Notes: generated by a model not told the origin, from the sequence alone. A stretch of 64,000 bases of DNA from an uncultured Gammaproteobacteria bacterium (GCA_947259885.1 CAMYNW010000005.1:62001-126000), one strand, 5' to 3'. Positions 37,352-45,646 are shown, counted from the first letter of the stretch. Numbers and translations: made by a program.

Positions 37352-37470
37352 GTTTAAAGATCGGAGTCAGAGCATTAATGTTCAGCTAATGGGTTGTACG
37401 AATTTGGTGTCAGAATAAATACTCTTAAGAGATGAAGTTCGCTGTCAGAACATTCATCCTCAGTATATGT
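37352..37470 (+). repeat. Dispersed intergenic repeat, copy 3
   Basis: It begins at the base after the protease stop codon: GATCGGAGTCAGAGCATTAA followed by TGTTCAGCTAATGGGTTGTA. A shortened right end follows, TTTGGTGTCAGAATAAA. A second degenerate left motif (GTCAGAACATTCATCCTCAG, 37444-37463) follows, so this locus seems to hold one copy and part of another. The middle hairpin segment is missing. Confidence 0.7.
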
Positions 37471-37484
37471 AATTGTCTGTGAAA

Positions 37485-37499
37485 GTCAGTACACCTCAC
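37485..37499 (+). repeat. 15-bp inverted repeat, left arm
   Basis: GTCAGTACACCTCAC is the exact reverse complement of 38226-38240. The pair brackets the cold-shock gene and the lysine-rich micro-protein gene (about 750 bp). A related 20-mer lies beside repeat copy 5 at about 45641-45660. Confidence 0.6.
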
Positions 37500-37578
37500 A
37501 AAATCTTAATAGTTGTAGCTTTTTGTATACAAATCGAGTAGATTCAGCACCAGCTGCAGTTTTACTAGCAGGCATCAT
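37486..37578 (-). CDS. Possible 30-residue micro-ORF
   Basis: Starting at the ATG at 37578, preceded by AGAGGAA at good distance, it reads MMPASKTAAGAESTRFVYKK and ten more residues ending CEVY. The stop lies within the 15-bp inverted repeat. It is basic and Ala/Lys-rich, like the nearby lysine-rich protein. No family is recognised, and it could be part of the cold-shock leader instead. Confidence 0.22.
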   Translation of the reverse strand: MMPASKTAAGAESTRFVYKKLQLLRFCEVY

Positions 37579-37704
37579 TGGCTATTCCTCTCGTTTGGTT
37601 TCCCCCTTTAAGGTTTTTCCTCCCGCGTCGTTCTCCGATTTTCCAGTTTAATCTCCTGCAAGCTAATCAATTTAATTTATACAATTTACAAAGGTAACAA
37701 CATT

Positions 37705-37902
37705 ATGGCTACAGGAACTGTTAAATGGTTCAATGAATCTAAGGGTTTTGGTTTTATTTCTCAGGAATCTGGCGAAGACGTATTTGTACATTTTCGCTCA
37801 ATCACTGGCACAGGATTTAAAACTCTAGCTGAAGGTCAACAAGTAGAATTCGAAATCGAAAACGGGCCAAAAGGACTTCAGGCGTCGAATGTGACTGCCT
37901 AG
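37705..37902 (+). CDS. Cold-shock domain protein (CspA family)
   Basis: A 65-residue single OB-fold nucleic-acid chaperone. RNP1 is KGFGFIS and RNP2 is VFVHF, with the N-terminal [11 protein letters not shown]. It melts mRNA secondary structure. The central [14 protein letters not shown] matches the family except for small substitutions. The RBS is AAGG about 12 bases before the ATG. A strong terminator follows. The long upstream leader suggests post-transcriptional control. Confidence 0.95.
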   Translation: MATGTVKWFNESKGFGFISQESGEDVFVHFRSITGTGFKTLAEGQQVEFEIENGPKGLQASNVTA

Positions 37903-37926
37903 CAGCATTTAATCGACATTTGAAAT

Positions 37927-37956
37927 AAAAAACCCCGCTTTAATGCGGGGTTTTTT
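37927..37956 (+). terminator. Rho-independent terminator after the cold-shock gene
   Basis: The hairpin ACCCCGC-TTTAAT-GCGGGGT has A-rich and T-rich flanks (six A's before, six T's after). Because both flanks suit it, it may also terminate the leftward lysine-rich gene that ends at 37971. Confidence 0.9.
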
Positions 37957-37970
37957 GTGTGGTCCTTTGC

Positions 37971-38075
37971 TTATAAAACGGCATTCTTCTTGGCTTTCTT
38001 TGCGGCCTTCTTTTCCTTCGGAGACATTGCCGGTGCTTTCTTACTCTCTTTGTTTCCCTTTTTCTCTTTGCTCAT
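37971..38075 (-). CDS. Lysine-rich micro-protein (34 aa)
   Basis: From the ATG at 38075, with GGGAGAA at ideal distance, it encodes 34 residues: MSKEKKGNKESKKAPAMSP then KEKKAAKKAKKNAVL. About 40 percent is lysine, which suggests nucleic-acid or ribosome binding, but this is inference. Similar short MSKE-KGNKE proteins are widespread in Proteobacteria without known function. It converges with the cold-shock gene and shares its bidirectional terminator. Confidence 0.7.
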   Translation of the reverse strand: MSKEKKGNKESKKAPAMSPKEKKAAKKAKKNAVL

Positions 38076-38398
38076 AATAATTCTCCCTATAGGTGAACTG
38101 AATCTAATAACCAAACATGGCAGCTCGATATAATCGAACCTGCTAGGCCACGCCAAGGCTGGACACTACAGAGTACTCCTATCCAGAGCTTCAACCAACA
38201 GTAAATCGTAAAAATCGTGGCCAGAGTGAGGTGTACTGACTTCCACGGACCGATAAACTAAGCTCCAATCATCTTCTGTTGAAATGAATCCGGAGGTTCA
38301 GGGTTCGGGGCGTGCGGATTTTTTAAATCGCCCGCGAGCACTGCAAAGAAGATAAACAAGACCAATGTTTAACAGGACACGCGATTTGTAAATCAATT
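38076..38398. other. Spacer upstream of the rhodanese/MBL gene
   Basis: 323 bases with no gene. It holds the promoter side of the lysine-rich gene and the right arm of the 15-bp inverted repeat (38226-38240). Base composition changes near 38290 from AT-rich to the GC-richer rhodanese/MBL gene. Confidence 0.5.
38226..38240 (-). repeat. 15-bp inverted repeat, right arm
   Basis: GTGAGGTGTACTGAC is the exact reverse complement of 37485-37499. It is preceded by CCAGA, giving CCAGAGTGAGGTGTACTGAC, which resembles CAGAGTGAGATGTACTAACC next to repeat copy 5. The arms may therefore be another piece of the dispersed repeat family. Confidence 0.6.
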
Positions 38399-39727
38399 AT
38401 GAAACACTACAGACTAATGGTTGCTATCATTGCTTCTAGCGCCTGCATCAACCTGCCTGCCCAAACCATCGATCCAACAATCGTACAGGGCGACGCTTAC
38501 GTCGTTGAAGCAAACAAGGTCATCCGGAACATCGATACCGTTACTTTTGAAAATATGATCGATGAGGTGCCCGGTCTGGTGATTGTCGACGTCCGTGAAG
38601 CTGCGGAGATCGCCCAGACCGGCGGTACCATCGATGCGCCGCGGGTATACAACGTGAGCCGGGGGTGGCTTGAATTTCGGGTGCCGCAGCGGGTGCCGGA
38701 TAAGGATACACCCATTGTCACGTTCTGCGGCCTCAACCTGCGCAGCCCACTGGCCGCTCAGGACCTGATGGAAATGGGTTATACCAATGTGGCGAACTAC
38801 GAAGACGGCTTTCCTGCCTGGGTGGAGGCGGGGCTGCCCGTAACAACGGACACGTCGCCCAGCAATATGCTCTACAGTGCGCCGATCCGGGTGACGGAGA
38901 ACGTCTGGTCCGCCATCGGCGCCACCGCACCGCCCACCTATGAAAACTCGGGTCACAACAACAACCTGTCATTTATCATCACCACCGAAGGTGTAGTGGT
39001 CGTCAATGCCGGCGACAATGCCCTGCTGGCGGAATCCCTGCATCATGAAATTCGGCAGCTGACCGACCAGCCGGTGAAATACGTCATTCTGGAAAATGGC
39101 CAGGGTCATGCCATGCTGGGTTCAAATTACTGGCAGTCCCAGGGAGCGCAAATCGTGGCTCACGTGGACACGATGCATGAAATAGAGGAGAACGGACATG
39201 ATATCTTGGGGCGTATGCAGCTTGGGCGACGGGACAAGGCATTCGGGACCGAACTGACAACACCAGATATTACGTTCGAGGATGAGTGGATAGTCGAGCT
39301 CGGAGGCGAACGAATCGAAGCGCGTTATCTGGGCCCTGCCCATAGCCCGGGAGACATCTCGGTGTGGCTGCCGAACCAGAAGTTGGTGATCGCGGGCGAT
39401 GTGGCATTCCATGAGCGGTTGCTCCCGATCATGGAAGATACCGACACAGCCGGCTGGATCGAGACCTGGGGGTCGTTCGTGGAACTGGGCGCGGAAATTA
39501 TCATACCCGGTCACGGGGGGCCGACCAATTACGAGGAAGTGACGCGGTACACCCGCGACTACCTGGTTTATATACGGGAAAAAGTGGCTGCACTTGTCGA
39601 GGAGGGCGGCGCATTGCAGGATGCCTACTTGATTGATCAGTCACTGTTCAGCCACCTGGACACTTATTTTGAACTCAAGCGGCAGAATGCCGGGATGATC
39701 TTTCGCGAAATGGAATTCGATTTTTAG
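38399..39727 (+). CDS. Exported rhodanese / metallo-beta-lactamase fusion with degenerate metal motif
   Basis: A 442-residue protein. A signal peptide (ending INLPAQ) is followed by a rhodanese domain (about 45-148) with catalytic-type C110 in TFCGLNLRS, then an MBL-fold domain (about 185-405). Later MBL ligands are kept: H315 (GPAHSPGD), D334 (IAGDVAFH) and H372 (IPGHGG). The first motif HxHxDH is replaced by ENGQGH (232-237), keeping only the last His. Thus one metal site is probably lost. Persulfide or sulfur chemistry is suggested by the pairing (as in ETHE1-rhodanese fusions), but the order and the motif differ. It is GC-richer than its neighbours. Confidence 0.85.
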   Translation: MKHYRLMVAIIASSACINLPAQTIDPTIVQGDAYVVEANKVIRNIDTVTFENMIDEVPGLVIVDVREAAEIAQTGGTIDAPRVYNVSRGWLEFRVPQRVPDKDTPIVTFCGLNLRSPLAAQDLMEMGYTNVANYEDGFPAWVEAGLPVTTDTSPSNMLYSAPIRVTENVWSAIGATAPPTYENSGHNNNLSFIITTEGVVVVNAGDNALLAESLHHEIRQLTDQPVKYVILENGQGHAMLGSNYWQSQGAQIVAHVDTMHEIEENGHDILGRMQLGRRDKAFGTELTTPDITFEDEWIVELGGERIEARYLGPAHSPGDISVWLPNQKLVIAGDVAFHERLLPIMEDTDTAGWIETWGSFVELGAEIIIPGHGGPTNYEEVTRYTRDYLVYIREKVAALVEEGGALQDAYLIDQSLFSHLDTYFELKRQNAGMIFREMEFDF

Positions 39728-39777
39728 GGAGTGGTGAAACAAAAAAAGATTAAAAAGTTCGGTCAAAAATTCGGGGA

Positions 39778-39866
39778 AAGATCGGGGTCAGAGCGTTAGT
39801 GACCAGCTAATGTGTTGTAAGTGATGCAATCCTTGCGTTATTGAAAAATCACTCCGACCTTATTCT
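39778..39866 (+). repeat. Dispersed intergenic repeat, copy 4
   Basis: AAGATCGGGGTCAGAGCGTT then AGTGACCAGCTAATGTGTTG. The middle GTAAGTGATGCAATCCTTGC parallels the hairpin of copy 2 with mismatches. The right end is altered (CACTCCGACCTTATTCTT, an inverted version of the end motif). It lies between convergent genes. Confidence 0.75.
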
Positions 39867-39908
39867 TGGTCACCGTTTATTCGGTCAAAATACGCCGGTC
39901 ACAAAAAA

Positions 39909-40640
39909 TCAGGATCTAGCGGGCAGTAAAAAATCTAACAACGTTGCGTTGAAAATACCGGGCTTTTCGAGATGTACCGCGTGCGAGCACCCCGGAATGA
40001 CAGCTAAGCGGGCGTCGTCTATCTCTCTCAATAGTTGTTCTGGTTGGCTCCACTGATAAGCCCTGTCCTGGTCCCCCCATAGAATTAGGGTAGAACAGGG
40101 AATTTTTGATAGCGATGCCACGCCTGACCAGGTTTCCATTGCGGACAATCCGGCAATTGCAGCCTGTGTTGAAGTCTTAACGGCAAGGTCAGCACAGACT
40201 TGATAGCCTTCAGCAACTTCACCATGCAAGAACCAGGTTGCTGCTATACGGCGCCCAGTGGCCTCGACACCTTCCTCGCTGACTTTACGTTTAGAATCAC
40301 TGAGTGTCTCGAATCGCCCTGGCAACGATCCTAACGGGCCTGTGCCATAAAGTACCAGTTTATCTACCCGTTCAGGTGACAGCGCGACCATCTCCTGTAC
40401 GATCATGCCTCCCATCGAATGCCCTACGAGGTGAAAGCGGTCGATCCCCTTGTTATCTAACTCATCCAGAACATAAGTGGCGAAGTCTCGGATTGTTACT
40501 GGTGCTTCCTTAACAGAATTCAGACCGAATCCGGGTAAATCGGGAGTAATTACCTGAAAATAATTGGCGAACGTTTCAACTTGACCCGCCCACTGTGCGC
40601 TACCACCTAGATATCCATGCACAAAAACCAGGGAATTCAT
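39909..40640 (-). CDS. Alpha/beta hydrolase
   Basis: About 243 residues from the ATG at 40640 (MNSLVFVHGYLGG). The oxyanion His-Gly is VHGYLGGSAQW, the nucleophile Ser is in LVGHSMGGMI, the acid Asp is in LILWGDQDRAY, and the His is in IPGCSHAVHLEKP. The pattern fits MhpC/BioH-like carboxylesterases; substrate unknown. It lies about 50 bases downstream of the permease gene on the same strand and may belong to the transporter operon, perhaps cleaving an ester of the imported amine. That link is inference. Confidence 0.83.
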   Translation of the reverse strand: MNSLVFVHGYLGGSAQWAGQVETFANYFQVITPDLPGFGLNSVKEAPVTIRDFATYVLDELDNKGIDRFHLVGHSMGGMIVQEMVALSPERVDKLVLYGTGPLGSLPGRFETLSDSKRKVSEEGVEATGRRIAATWFLHGEVAEGYQVCADLAVKTSTQAAIAGLSAMETWSGVASLSKIPCSTLILWGDQDRAYQWSQPEQLLREIDDARLAVIPGCSHAVHLEKPGIFNATLLDFLLPARS

Positions 40641-40693
40641 TATTAGAAGCAAGCCAAAAAACTAAACACAACAGAAACAAAGTCGCACTTCGA

Positions 40694-42235
40694 TTACTTC
40701 CTTTCGCCCTGAACAATTCGGTCAAGGATCATGGCGCAAAACAGAATAGCAAATCCGGCCAATATACCTTGACCCACGTTCGCATATTGCAGCGCCTCAA
40801 GAACATCTTCTCCAAGTCCTTTGGCACCGATAAGAGATGCGACGACGACCATTGCGAGGCTGAGCATAATGGTTTGATTAATCCCCGCGCGTATCGAAGG
40901 AGCCGCCAATGGCAAATCAACACGGGTCAGCAGATACCACTTACTACCTCCAAATGAAATCGCCGCTTCACGCACGTGCTCAGGTACCCCGCGTAACCCA
41001 AGTACAGTCAATCGTACGACCGGCGTGCCACCAAAAATCATCGTAGTGACCACCGCTGCGGGTTTGCCGGTACCGAAAAAAGCAATGACCGGTATCATAA
41101 ATACGAAAGCAGGCATGGTCTGCATGAAATCCATAATCGGGCGTATAAACGTATAGAAGCGTTCGCGGCGTGCACAGTACATCCCAAGTGGAATCCCAAT
41201 AACAATCGATAAACAGGCAGCAGTTCCTAACAGGGCCAAAGTGGTCATGGCCTTCTCCCAGAATCCCAGCAATCCCATGTACAATAGAAAAGCACCTGAA
41301 TAAATAGCCGCAGTAGGCCCTGCGGATAACCAGGTCAGAAGAATGATAAAACTGGCAATAACCATCCAGGGCGTTTCCACAAAAACCAGCTCAAGAGCGT
41401 CGAGCACAACGCGTATGGCAAAAGTAATCGCGTCAAAAAAGGTTTCACCATTCTCAACACAATAGGAGAAAAAACTTTCGACCCATCCGATGCTGGTCAA
41501 ACGTATAGCGTGTTCAGTTGGAAACTGAATTAACCAGGGATACAACCCGGGAAAACTGTAGTGCGTCACGGTTGCAGCCAGCACAATGAGTGTAAAGCAA
41601 GTGCTCAACGCGACACTGCGAACAGGCAAGCCGGAGGTAATGGCGGGATCAGAGAGCCAGTCTGAGAAACGTTTGGCGAGTAACGTATTTGCAATAACTG
41701 CCTGAATCCCTTTGATCAATAACAGTGCCAGGATGCCTAAAATTGCAATCTGCATTCCTGTGCCTTCAAGCTGCTGGGCTTCGAGCCGGTAGCCACCTAT
41801 AGCATCTTCCAGTGATTGGACCGCGCGCTGGTAGACATCTATTTTGTCAGTATTGTTTTCAATGGCAGAAGCAAGCTGTTGACGTCTAAGTTCGAGCGTT
41901 CCCTCTATCTTGGCGATACGTTCCCAGGCTTCTGCAGACAGATCGCCAAACAATCCACGTATTATCTGCACCACGGCAAAGGTTTCGATGATCAGAAAAG
42001 CCAGCCCCCAGTTCCACATCCCTCTGGCTGAAAACCAGATGGGCCCAAGAACGCCTGCCCAAAAGTTGAAAGTCCAGACAAATTTTGAATCGCCATCGAT
42101 TTTATCGAATTGACGGCTATAGTAATCGGGGGTTGTTTGTACAAACTGGGCAATTTGAAGCTTACGTTCTGATAAAGACGCTTCGCTTTCGGTAGTCGTT
42201 AAACTTTCACGCTCCTGTGTTTCGGTTTCATTCAT
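40694..42235 (-). CDS. Quaternary-amine ABC transporter permease with extra N-terminal domain
   Basis: A 513-residue ProW-type permease. The last ~230 residues hold the BPD_transp_1 core (FIRPIMDFMQTMPAFVFMIP, EAAISFGGSKWYLL, and SLIGAKGLGEDVLEALQ). The N-terminal ~200 residues are extra. They have an acidic tail, then SKFVWTFNFWAGVLGPIWF and MWNWGLAFLIIETF, which recall DUF2628-type membrane domains, then a coiled coil (EGTLELRRQQLASAIENN). Enterobacterial ProW is about 350 residues. The start overlaps the ATPase gene by four bases. Confidence 0.9.
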   Translation of the reverse strand: MNETETQERESLTTTESEASLSERKLQIAQFVQTTPDYYSRQFDKIDGDSKFVWTFNFWAGVLGPIWFSARGMWNWGLAFLIIETFAVVQIIRGLFGDLSAEAWERIAKIEGTLELRRQQLASAIENNTDKIDVYQRAVQSLEDAIGGYRLEAQQLEGTGMQIAILGILALLLIKGIQAVIANTLLAKRFSDWLSDPAITSGLPVRSVALSTCFTLIVLAATVTHYSFPGLYPWLIQFPTEHAIRLTSIGWVESFFSYCVENGETFFDAITFAIRVVLDALELVFVETPWMVIASFIILLTWLSAGPTAAIYSGAFLLYMGLLGFWEKAMTTLALLGTAACLSIVIGIPLGMYCARRERFYTFIRPIMDFMQTMPAFVFMIPVIAFFGTGKPAAVVTTMIFGGTPVVRLTVLGLRGVPEHVREAAISFGGSKWYLLTRVDLPLAAPSIRAGINQTIMLSLAMVVVASLIGAKGLGEDVLEALQYANVGQGILAGFAILFCAMILDRIVQGERK

Positions 42236-43308
42236 GATATTTCCGCGCCCTCTATTACCGTGCGCAAAATATCAGTGCGCGTTATGACACCAATCTCAGT
42301 ATTGCCATCCCTCACAGTAATTGGCGCCTCGTTATCTATAGCCAGTTCAATTAATCGACTCAGCGGCTCCTCTTCATTCACTCGCGGTGCATCATCAGGT
42401 ATTGGACCTGCTTCTGATACGTACTTTTCAATTGGCTGCATCACCGCGTGGGCGCGTACGATTTTCAAGCGAGAGATTCCGGCAACAAAGTCGGCTACGT
42501 AGTCGTCAGCAGGATTCATTACAATGTCTTCTGCAGTGCCGATCTGGACTATCCTGCCATCGCGCATGATCGCGATCCTATCCCCGATCCGAACCGCTTC
42601 ATCCAAATCATGAGTGATAAACATTGTGGTCTTGTTCATCGTTGCCGAAAGCTTGATGAATTCATCCTGTAGCTGCCTGCGAATCAGTGGATCAAGTGCG
42701 CTAAACGGTTCGTCCATTAGTAGCACCTCCGGGTCGGCAGCAAGCGCGCGGGCTAATCCAACGCGTTGTTGCATACCGCCCGACAATTCATGCGCATACT
42801 TGTTTCCCCAGGCATCCAGCTCAACTGTCTCAAGCATATGTGCGGCGCGGCGCATCCTTTCGTTTTTGTTGATATTTCGAATTTCCAGTGGCATCGCAAC
42901 GTTGTCCAAAACAGAGCGGTGCGGTAACAGAGCAAAATTTTGAAACACCATACTGATTTTTCGATTACGAAACTCCTGAAGCGCCCCCGTTCCTAATGCC
43001 ATTACATCGACGCCGTGAATCACTATTTTTCCCGCAGTGGGCTCCAGCAACCGATTGAAATGTCTAACCAATGTGGACTTTCCGCTACCGGATAACCCCA
43101 TGACACAGAAAATTTCTCCTTGCTTTACTTCGAGACTGACGTCGGCGACGCCAACCACTGCGTTGTAAGTTTCGAGTACTTGCGATTTGCTGAGACCTTC
43201 GTTCTGGATAGCACGTAAAGCAGTATCTGCCTCGTTGCCGAAGATCTTCCACACATTGGAAACTTCGAGAACCGTATCACCTGATGGTTGTGCTGTCTGA
43301 TTCGACAC
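42232..43308 (-). CDS. Quaternary-amine ABC transporter ATP-binding protein (ProV-like)
   Basis: A 358-residue ATPase. Walker A is GLSGSGKST, the Q-loop region is MVFQNFALLPHRSV, the signature is ELSGGMQQRVGLARAL, and Walker B is VLLMDEPFSALDPL, with ITHDLDEA. C-terminal CBS-like sequence (PADDYVADF, EEPLSRLIELAIDNEAPITV) fits the OpuA/ProV osmosensing tail. It couples ATP hydrolysis to import of betaine-type solutes. It overlaps the permease gene by four bases and follows the binding-protein gene by 94 bases. Confidence 0.94.
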   Translation of the reverse strand: MSNQTAQPSGDTVLEVSNVWKIFGNEADTALRAIQNEGLSKSQVLETYNAVVGVADVSLEVKQGEIFCVMGLSGSGKSTLVRHFNRLLEPTAGKIVIHGVDVMALGTGALQEFRNRKISMVFQNFALLPHRSVLDNVAMPLEIRNINKNERMRRAAHMLETVELDAWGNKYAHELSGGMQQRVGLARALAADPEVLLMDEPFSALDPLIRRQLQDEFIKLSATMNKTTMFITHDLDEAVRIGDRIAIMRDGRIVQIGTAEDIVMNPADDYVADFVAGISRLKIVRAHAVMQPIEKYVSEAGPIPDDAPRVNEEEPLSRLIELAIDNEAPITVRDGNTEIGVITRTDILRTVIEGAEIS

Positions 43309-43402
43309 GCAGTATCTCCCAAATGCCAGTAAAAATAATTACTTTATTTCTGAGCCGGAGTCGATTCAACACGACCCCGGCTCAGGTTTTTTTATTACCT
43401 GA

Positions 43403-44368
43403 CTACAGCCCAAGCCAGCCGTCTACGCGCTCTGAGTTGTTGGCAATCCATTCGCTGGCAACCTCGGCAGCATCACGACCCTTGCCAGAAATCTCGAAAG
43501 CGAAACTACTTACATCGTCGGCACTCAGTGAAAACCGGTCAAAGAATTCGACGATTGCCGGTGAGCGTTCTTTCAGGGAGTTTGACCATGCAATCTGAAC
43601 ATTCTTGAGCGCATCCTTAGTGGCGACCTTGGATTCTTGATACCAATCCGGCGAATCCGATGGTTGAACCATGACATAGTTAGCCGGGTCATATGTGGGC
43701 TCAGATAGCATATATACATCGAACATGTACCAGATGGCATGAGGCTTGTAGCAATAGAATGCATAGCCTTCGTCTTTGGCGATTGCATCTTTGACCCGGG
43801 CGGTTTTGACACTTTCTTCAGCTCGAACCGGATCGATAAAAGGCAGTAAATCATAATCCCGTACCTTCACCTCATTAACGTTAGCGGATGCCCAACCTGG
43901 CGCACCAATCCACATTTCGCCTTTACCATTGCCATCGCTATCCATCTTTGTGGCAACATCCGGTCGCGCCAGATCTGCTATATCGGTAATATTGTTGGCC
44001 TTGCCAAACTTTTCCGGAACACAAAACCCCTGATTTCCTTCATATGAATTTTTGCTCAGGGTAACGGTCCCTTCCTCATCCACGTATTTTTTGGTGAAAC
44101 TTTCCTGATTAGGTAGCCAGACGTCAGGGTGGACATCGATATCGCCTTTTCCCTGATGCATGCCCTGAAAGATCGTCGCATTGTTTCCTGGTACCAGATT
44201 GGCCTCACCGCCTATCCGTTCAACAACCACTGCCTGCAACAAGGCAGCGATTGCTTGCGCTCCGGTCCAGGATGGTGCGCCGATGTTGACTTTTTCTGCA
44301 CTGAATGCGGTTGCGGACGTCAAGCTCATAGCGAGAGCAAACGCCAGCCCGAATATTGGTGTTCTCAT
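43403..44368 (-). CDS. Quaternary-amine ABC transporter substrate-binding protein
   Basis: A 321-residue OpuAC/ProX-type periplasmic protein. The signal peptide (LAFALAMSLTSATAFSA) is followed by the family core: VNIGAPSWTGAQAIAALL, GKGDIDVHPDVWLPNQ, YEGNQGFCVPEKF, and aromatic-rich stretches (YAFYCYKPHAIWYMFD) that could form the cation-binding box. Several Trp/Tyr residues support quaternary-amine binding, but the exact ligand cannot be read. It is the first gene of the leftward operon, facing lysR. Confidence 0.92.
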   Translation of the reverse strand: MRTPIFGLAFALAMSLTSATAFSAEKVNIGAPSWTGAQAIAALLQAVVVERIGGEANLVPGNNATIFQGMHQGKGDIDVHPDVWLPNQESFTKKYVDEEGTVTLSKNSYEGNQGFCVPEKFGKANNITDIADLARPDVATKMDSDGNGKGEMWIGAPGWASANVNEVKVRDYDLLPFIDPVRAEESVKTARVKDAIAKDEGYAFYCYKPHAIWYMFDVYMLSEPTYDPANYVMVQPSDSPDWYQESKVATKDALKNVQIAWSNSLKERSPAIVEFFDRFSLSADDVSSFAFEISGKGRDAAEVASEWIANNSERVDGWLGL

Positions 44369-44472
44369 GGTGAAATCCTCAGAAATGCTTGGAATATTCG
44401 CAATTTAGCCATTGCCCTGCCCATTCCAATTTGATTTTTCTCTGGCAAGAAAAGAATACAAGACAGAAAATA

Positions 44473-44495
44473 GATATTCTCTCCAGATGAATATC
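44473..44495. promoter_or_regulatory. Inverted repeat in the divergent promoter region (site A)
   Basis: GATATTC-N9-GAATATC is a perfect 7-bp-arm palindrome, about 105 bases upstream of the binding-protein start. With site B it is a candidate operator for the adjacent LysR regulator. Confidence 0.5.
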
Positions 44496-44539
44496 ACCGT
44501 TTAGTATCTGTTTAGCAAATGTCTATTTAGACTGCTAAT

Positions 44540-44554
44540 ATTCCGATTTGGAAT
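44540..44554. promoter_or_regulatory. LysR-type operator (T-N11-A box, site B)
   Basis: ATTCCGATTTGGAAT contains inverted arms ATTCC/GGAAT and the T-N11-A spacing typical of LysR-family boxes. It lies 55 bases upstream of the lysR start. A partial match, ATTCCAATTTGAT, is at 44423-44435 near the transporter start. Confidence 0.6.
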
Positions 44555-44609
44555 ACCCCTTTCCCGTACGCTATTCAAGATGCTTGCTAACCACTCAGAT
44601 CAATAGGCG

Positions 44610-45548
44610 ATGGACTTTAAGTTACTCGAAGATTTCGTCTGTTTGGCTAGATTAGAGAGCTTTACCGCTGCTTCACGTGAGCGACATATTACACAATCAG
44701 CGCTGAGCCGACGAATCAGATCGCTGGAAAAGTGGCTCGGCGTGGACTTGATCAATCGAGGCACAAAAATTTTCACCCTGACGCCACAGGGTCGGATCTT
44801 TGTTCCAGAAGCTCAGTTGATACTGCGGCGCTTGCACAATGCACGGGAAATGGCAGGCGTTCTAGGTGCCAAAGGCAAATACGAAATCACCGTCGCTGCG
44901 CAAAACTCGATCGCACAGACTTTATTCCTGGACTGGGCTAAGCAGCTCGAAGGACAACTTGACAATATTTTTATTCGATTGCTATCTGAGAAACTCAGCG
45001 CCTGCATTGGATTACTTAATCGAGGGGACGTAAATTACCTGTTCTGTTACGCCAGAGAATCAATTCCGTTGCCCATTGATGAAAACAGGTTCAAGTTTAT
45101 GACGATTGGTAAGGAGTCTCTTGTACCCGTTACAGTACCAGGTGCCGACCAGGCACCTATGCACACTCTTCCCGGCTCCGCTGAAAAGCCATTGCCATTT
45201 GTAGCCTATGATCGCGATTCTGTTTTTGGTCAGGCCGTAGATCAACTCATACAGAACAATTCTGACAATTGCTTTCTTTCCCGGCGCTATGAGAATCCCT
45301 ATTCTCATACGCTACGGTCGTTAGTAAACGAACAGCTTGGTTTAGCTTGGTTACCCAAGACGTCGATCATTTCTGATCTGGAGAGCGGCAATCTTTGTCG
45401 AGCGGGAAACCAACAGTGGGATATCGAATTTGATATTCGACTCTATTACCACCACGAAGCGACATCGAGTCAGGAGTTAGCGGTTCTAGAAACATCGCAA
45501 GCAATCGCCAGCAGATTATCCAACAGTCAGGAATCTGGAAATAGGTAA
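44610..45548 (+). CDS. LysR-family transcriptional regulator
   Basis: A 312-residue regulator. The winged helix-turn-helix is DFVCLARLESFTAASRERHITQSALSRRIRSLE, near the N-terminus, and a periplasmic-binding-like effector domain follows. Divergent placement from the transporter operon with shared operators suggests it controls import of the transported amine in response to that compound or its product. It is followed by repeat copy 5. Confidence 0.93.
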   Translation: MDFKLLEDFVCLARLESFTAASRERHITQSALSRRIRSLEKWLGVDLINRGTKIFTLTPQGRIFVPEAQLILRRLHNAREMAGVLGAKGKYEITVAAQNSIAQTLFLDWAKQLEGQLDNIFIRLLSEKLSACIGLLNRGDVNYLFCYARESIPLPIDENRFKFMTIGKESLVPVTVPGADQAPMHTLPGSAEKPLPFVAYDRDSVFGQAVDQLIQNNSDNCFLSRRYENPYSHTLRSLVNEQLGLAWLPKTSIISDLESGNLCRAGNQQWDIEFDIRLYYHHEATSSQELAVLETSQAIASRLSNSQESGNR

Positions 45549-45558
45549 AGATACGTGC

Positions 45559-45646
45559 ACGATCAGGGTCAGAGCATAATTGCTCAGCTTTAGGATTGGG
45601 CTTAGGATAAGGAAAAATTAACATTAATGCTCCGACCCCAAACTCA
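45559..45646 (+). repeat. Dispersed intergenic repeat, copy 5 (inverted ends)
   Basis: The left end is GATCAGGGTCAGAGCATAAT then TGCTCAGCTTTAGG. The right end is in inverse orientation: ACATTAATGCTCCGACCCC (45621-45639 region). Together they form an imperfect palindrome of about 88 bp. It sits between the 3' ends of lysR and the RND pump gene. Confidence 0.75.

Larger units (their letters stand above)
37352..37704. other. Spacer between protease and cold-shock gene
   Basis: This holds repeat copy 3 (37352-37470), one arm of a 15-bp inverted repeat (37485-37499), a possible 30-codon leftward ORF (37486-37578) and the long pyrimidine-rich 5' leader of the cold-shock gene (about 37580-37704). 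Long leaders are usual for cspA-type mRNAs. No exact cold box was identified. Confidence 0.5.
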
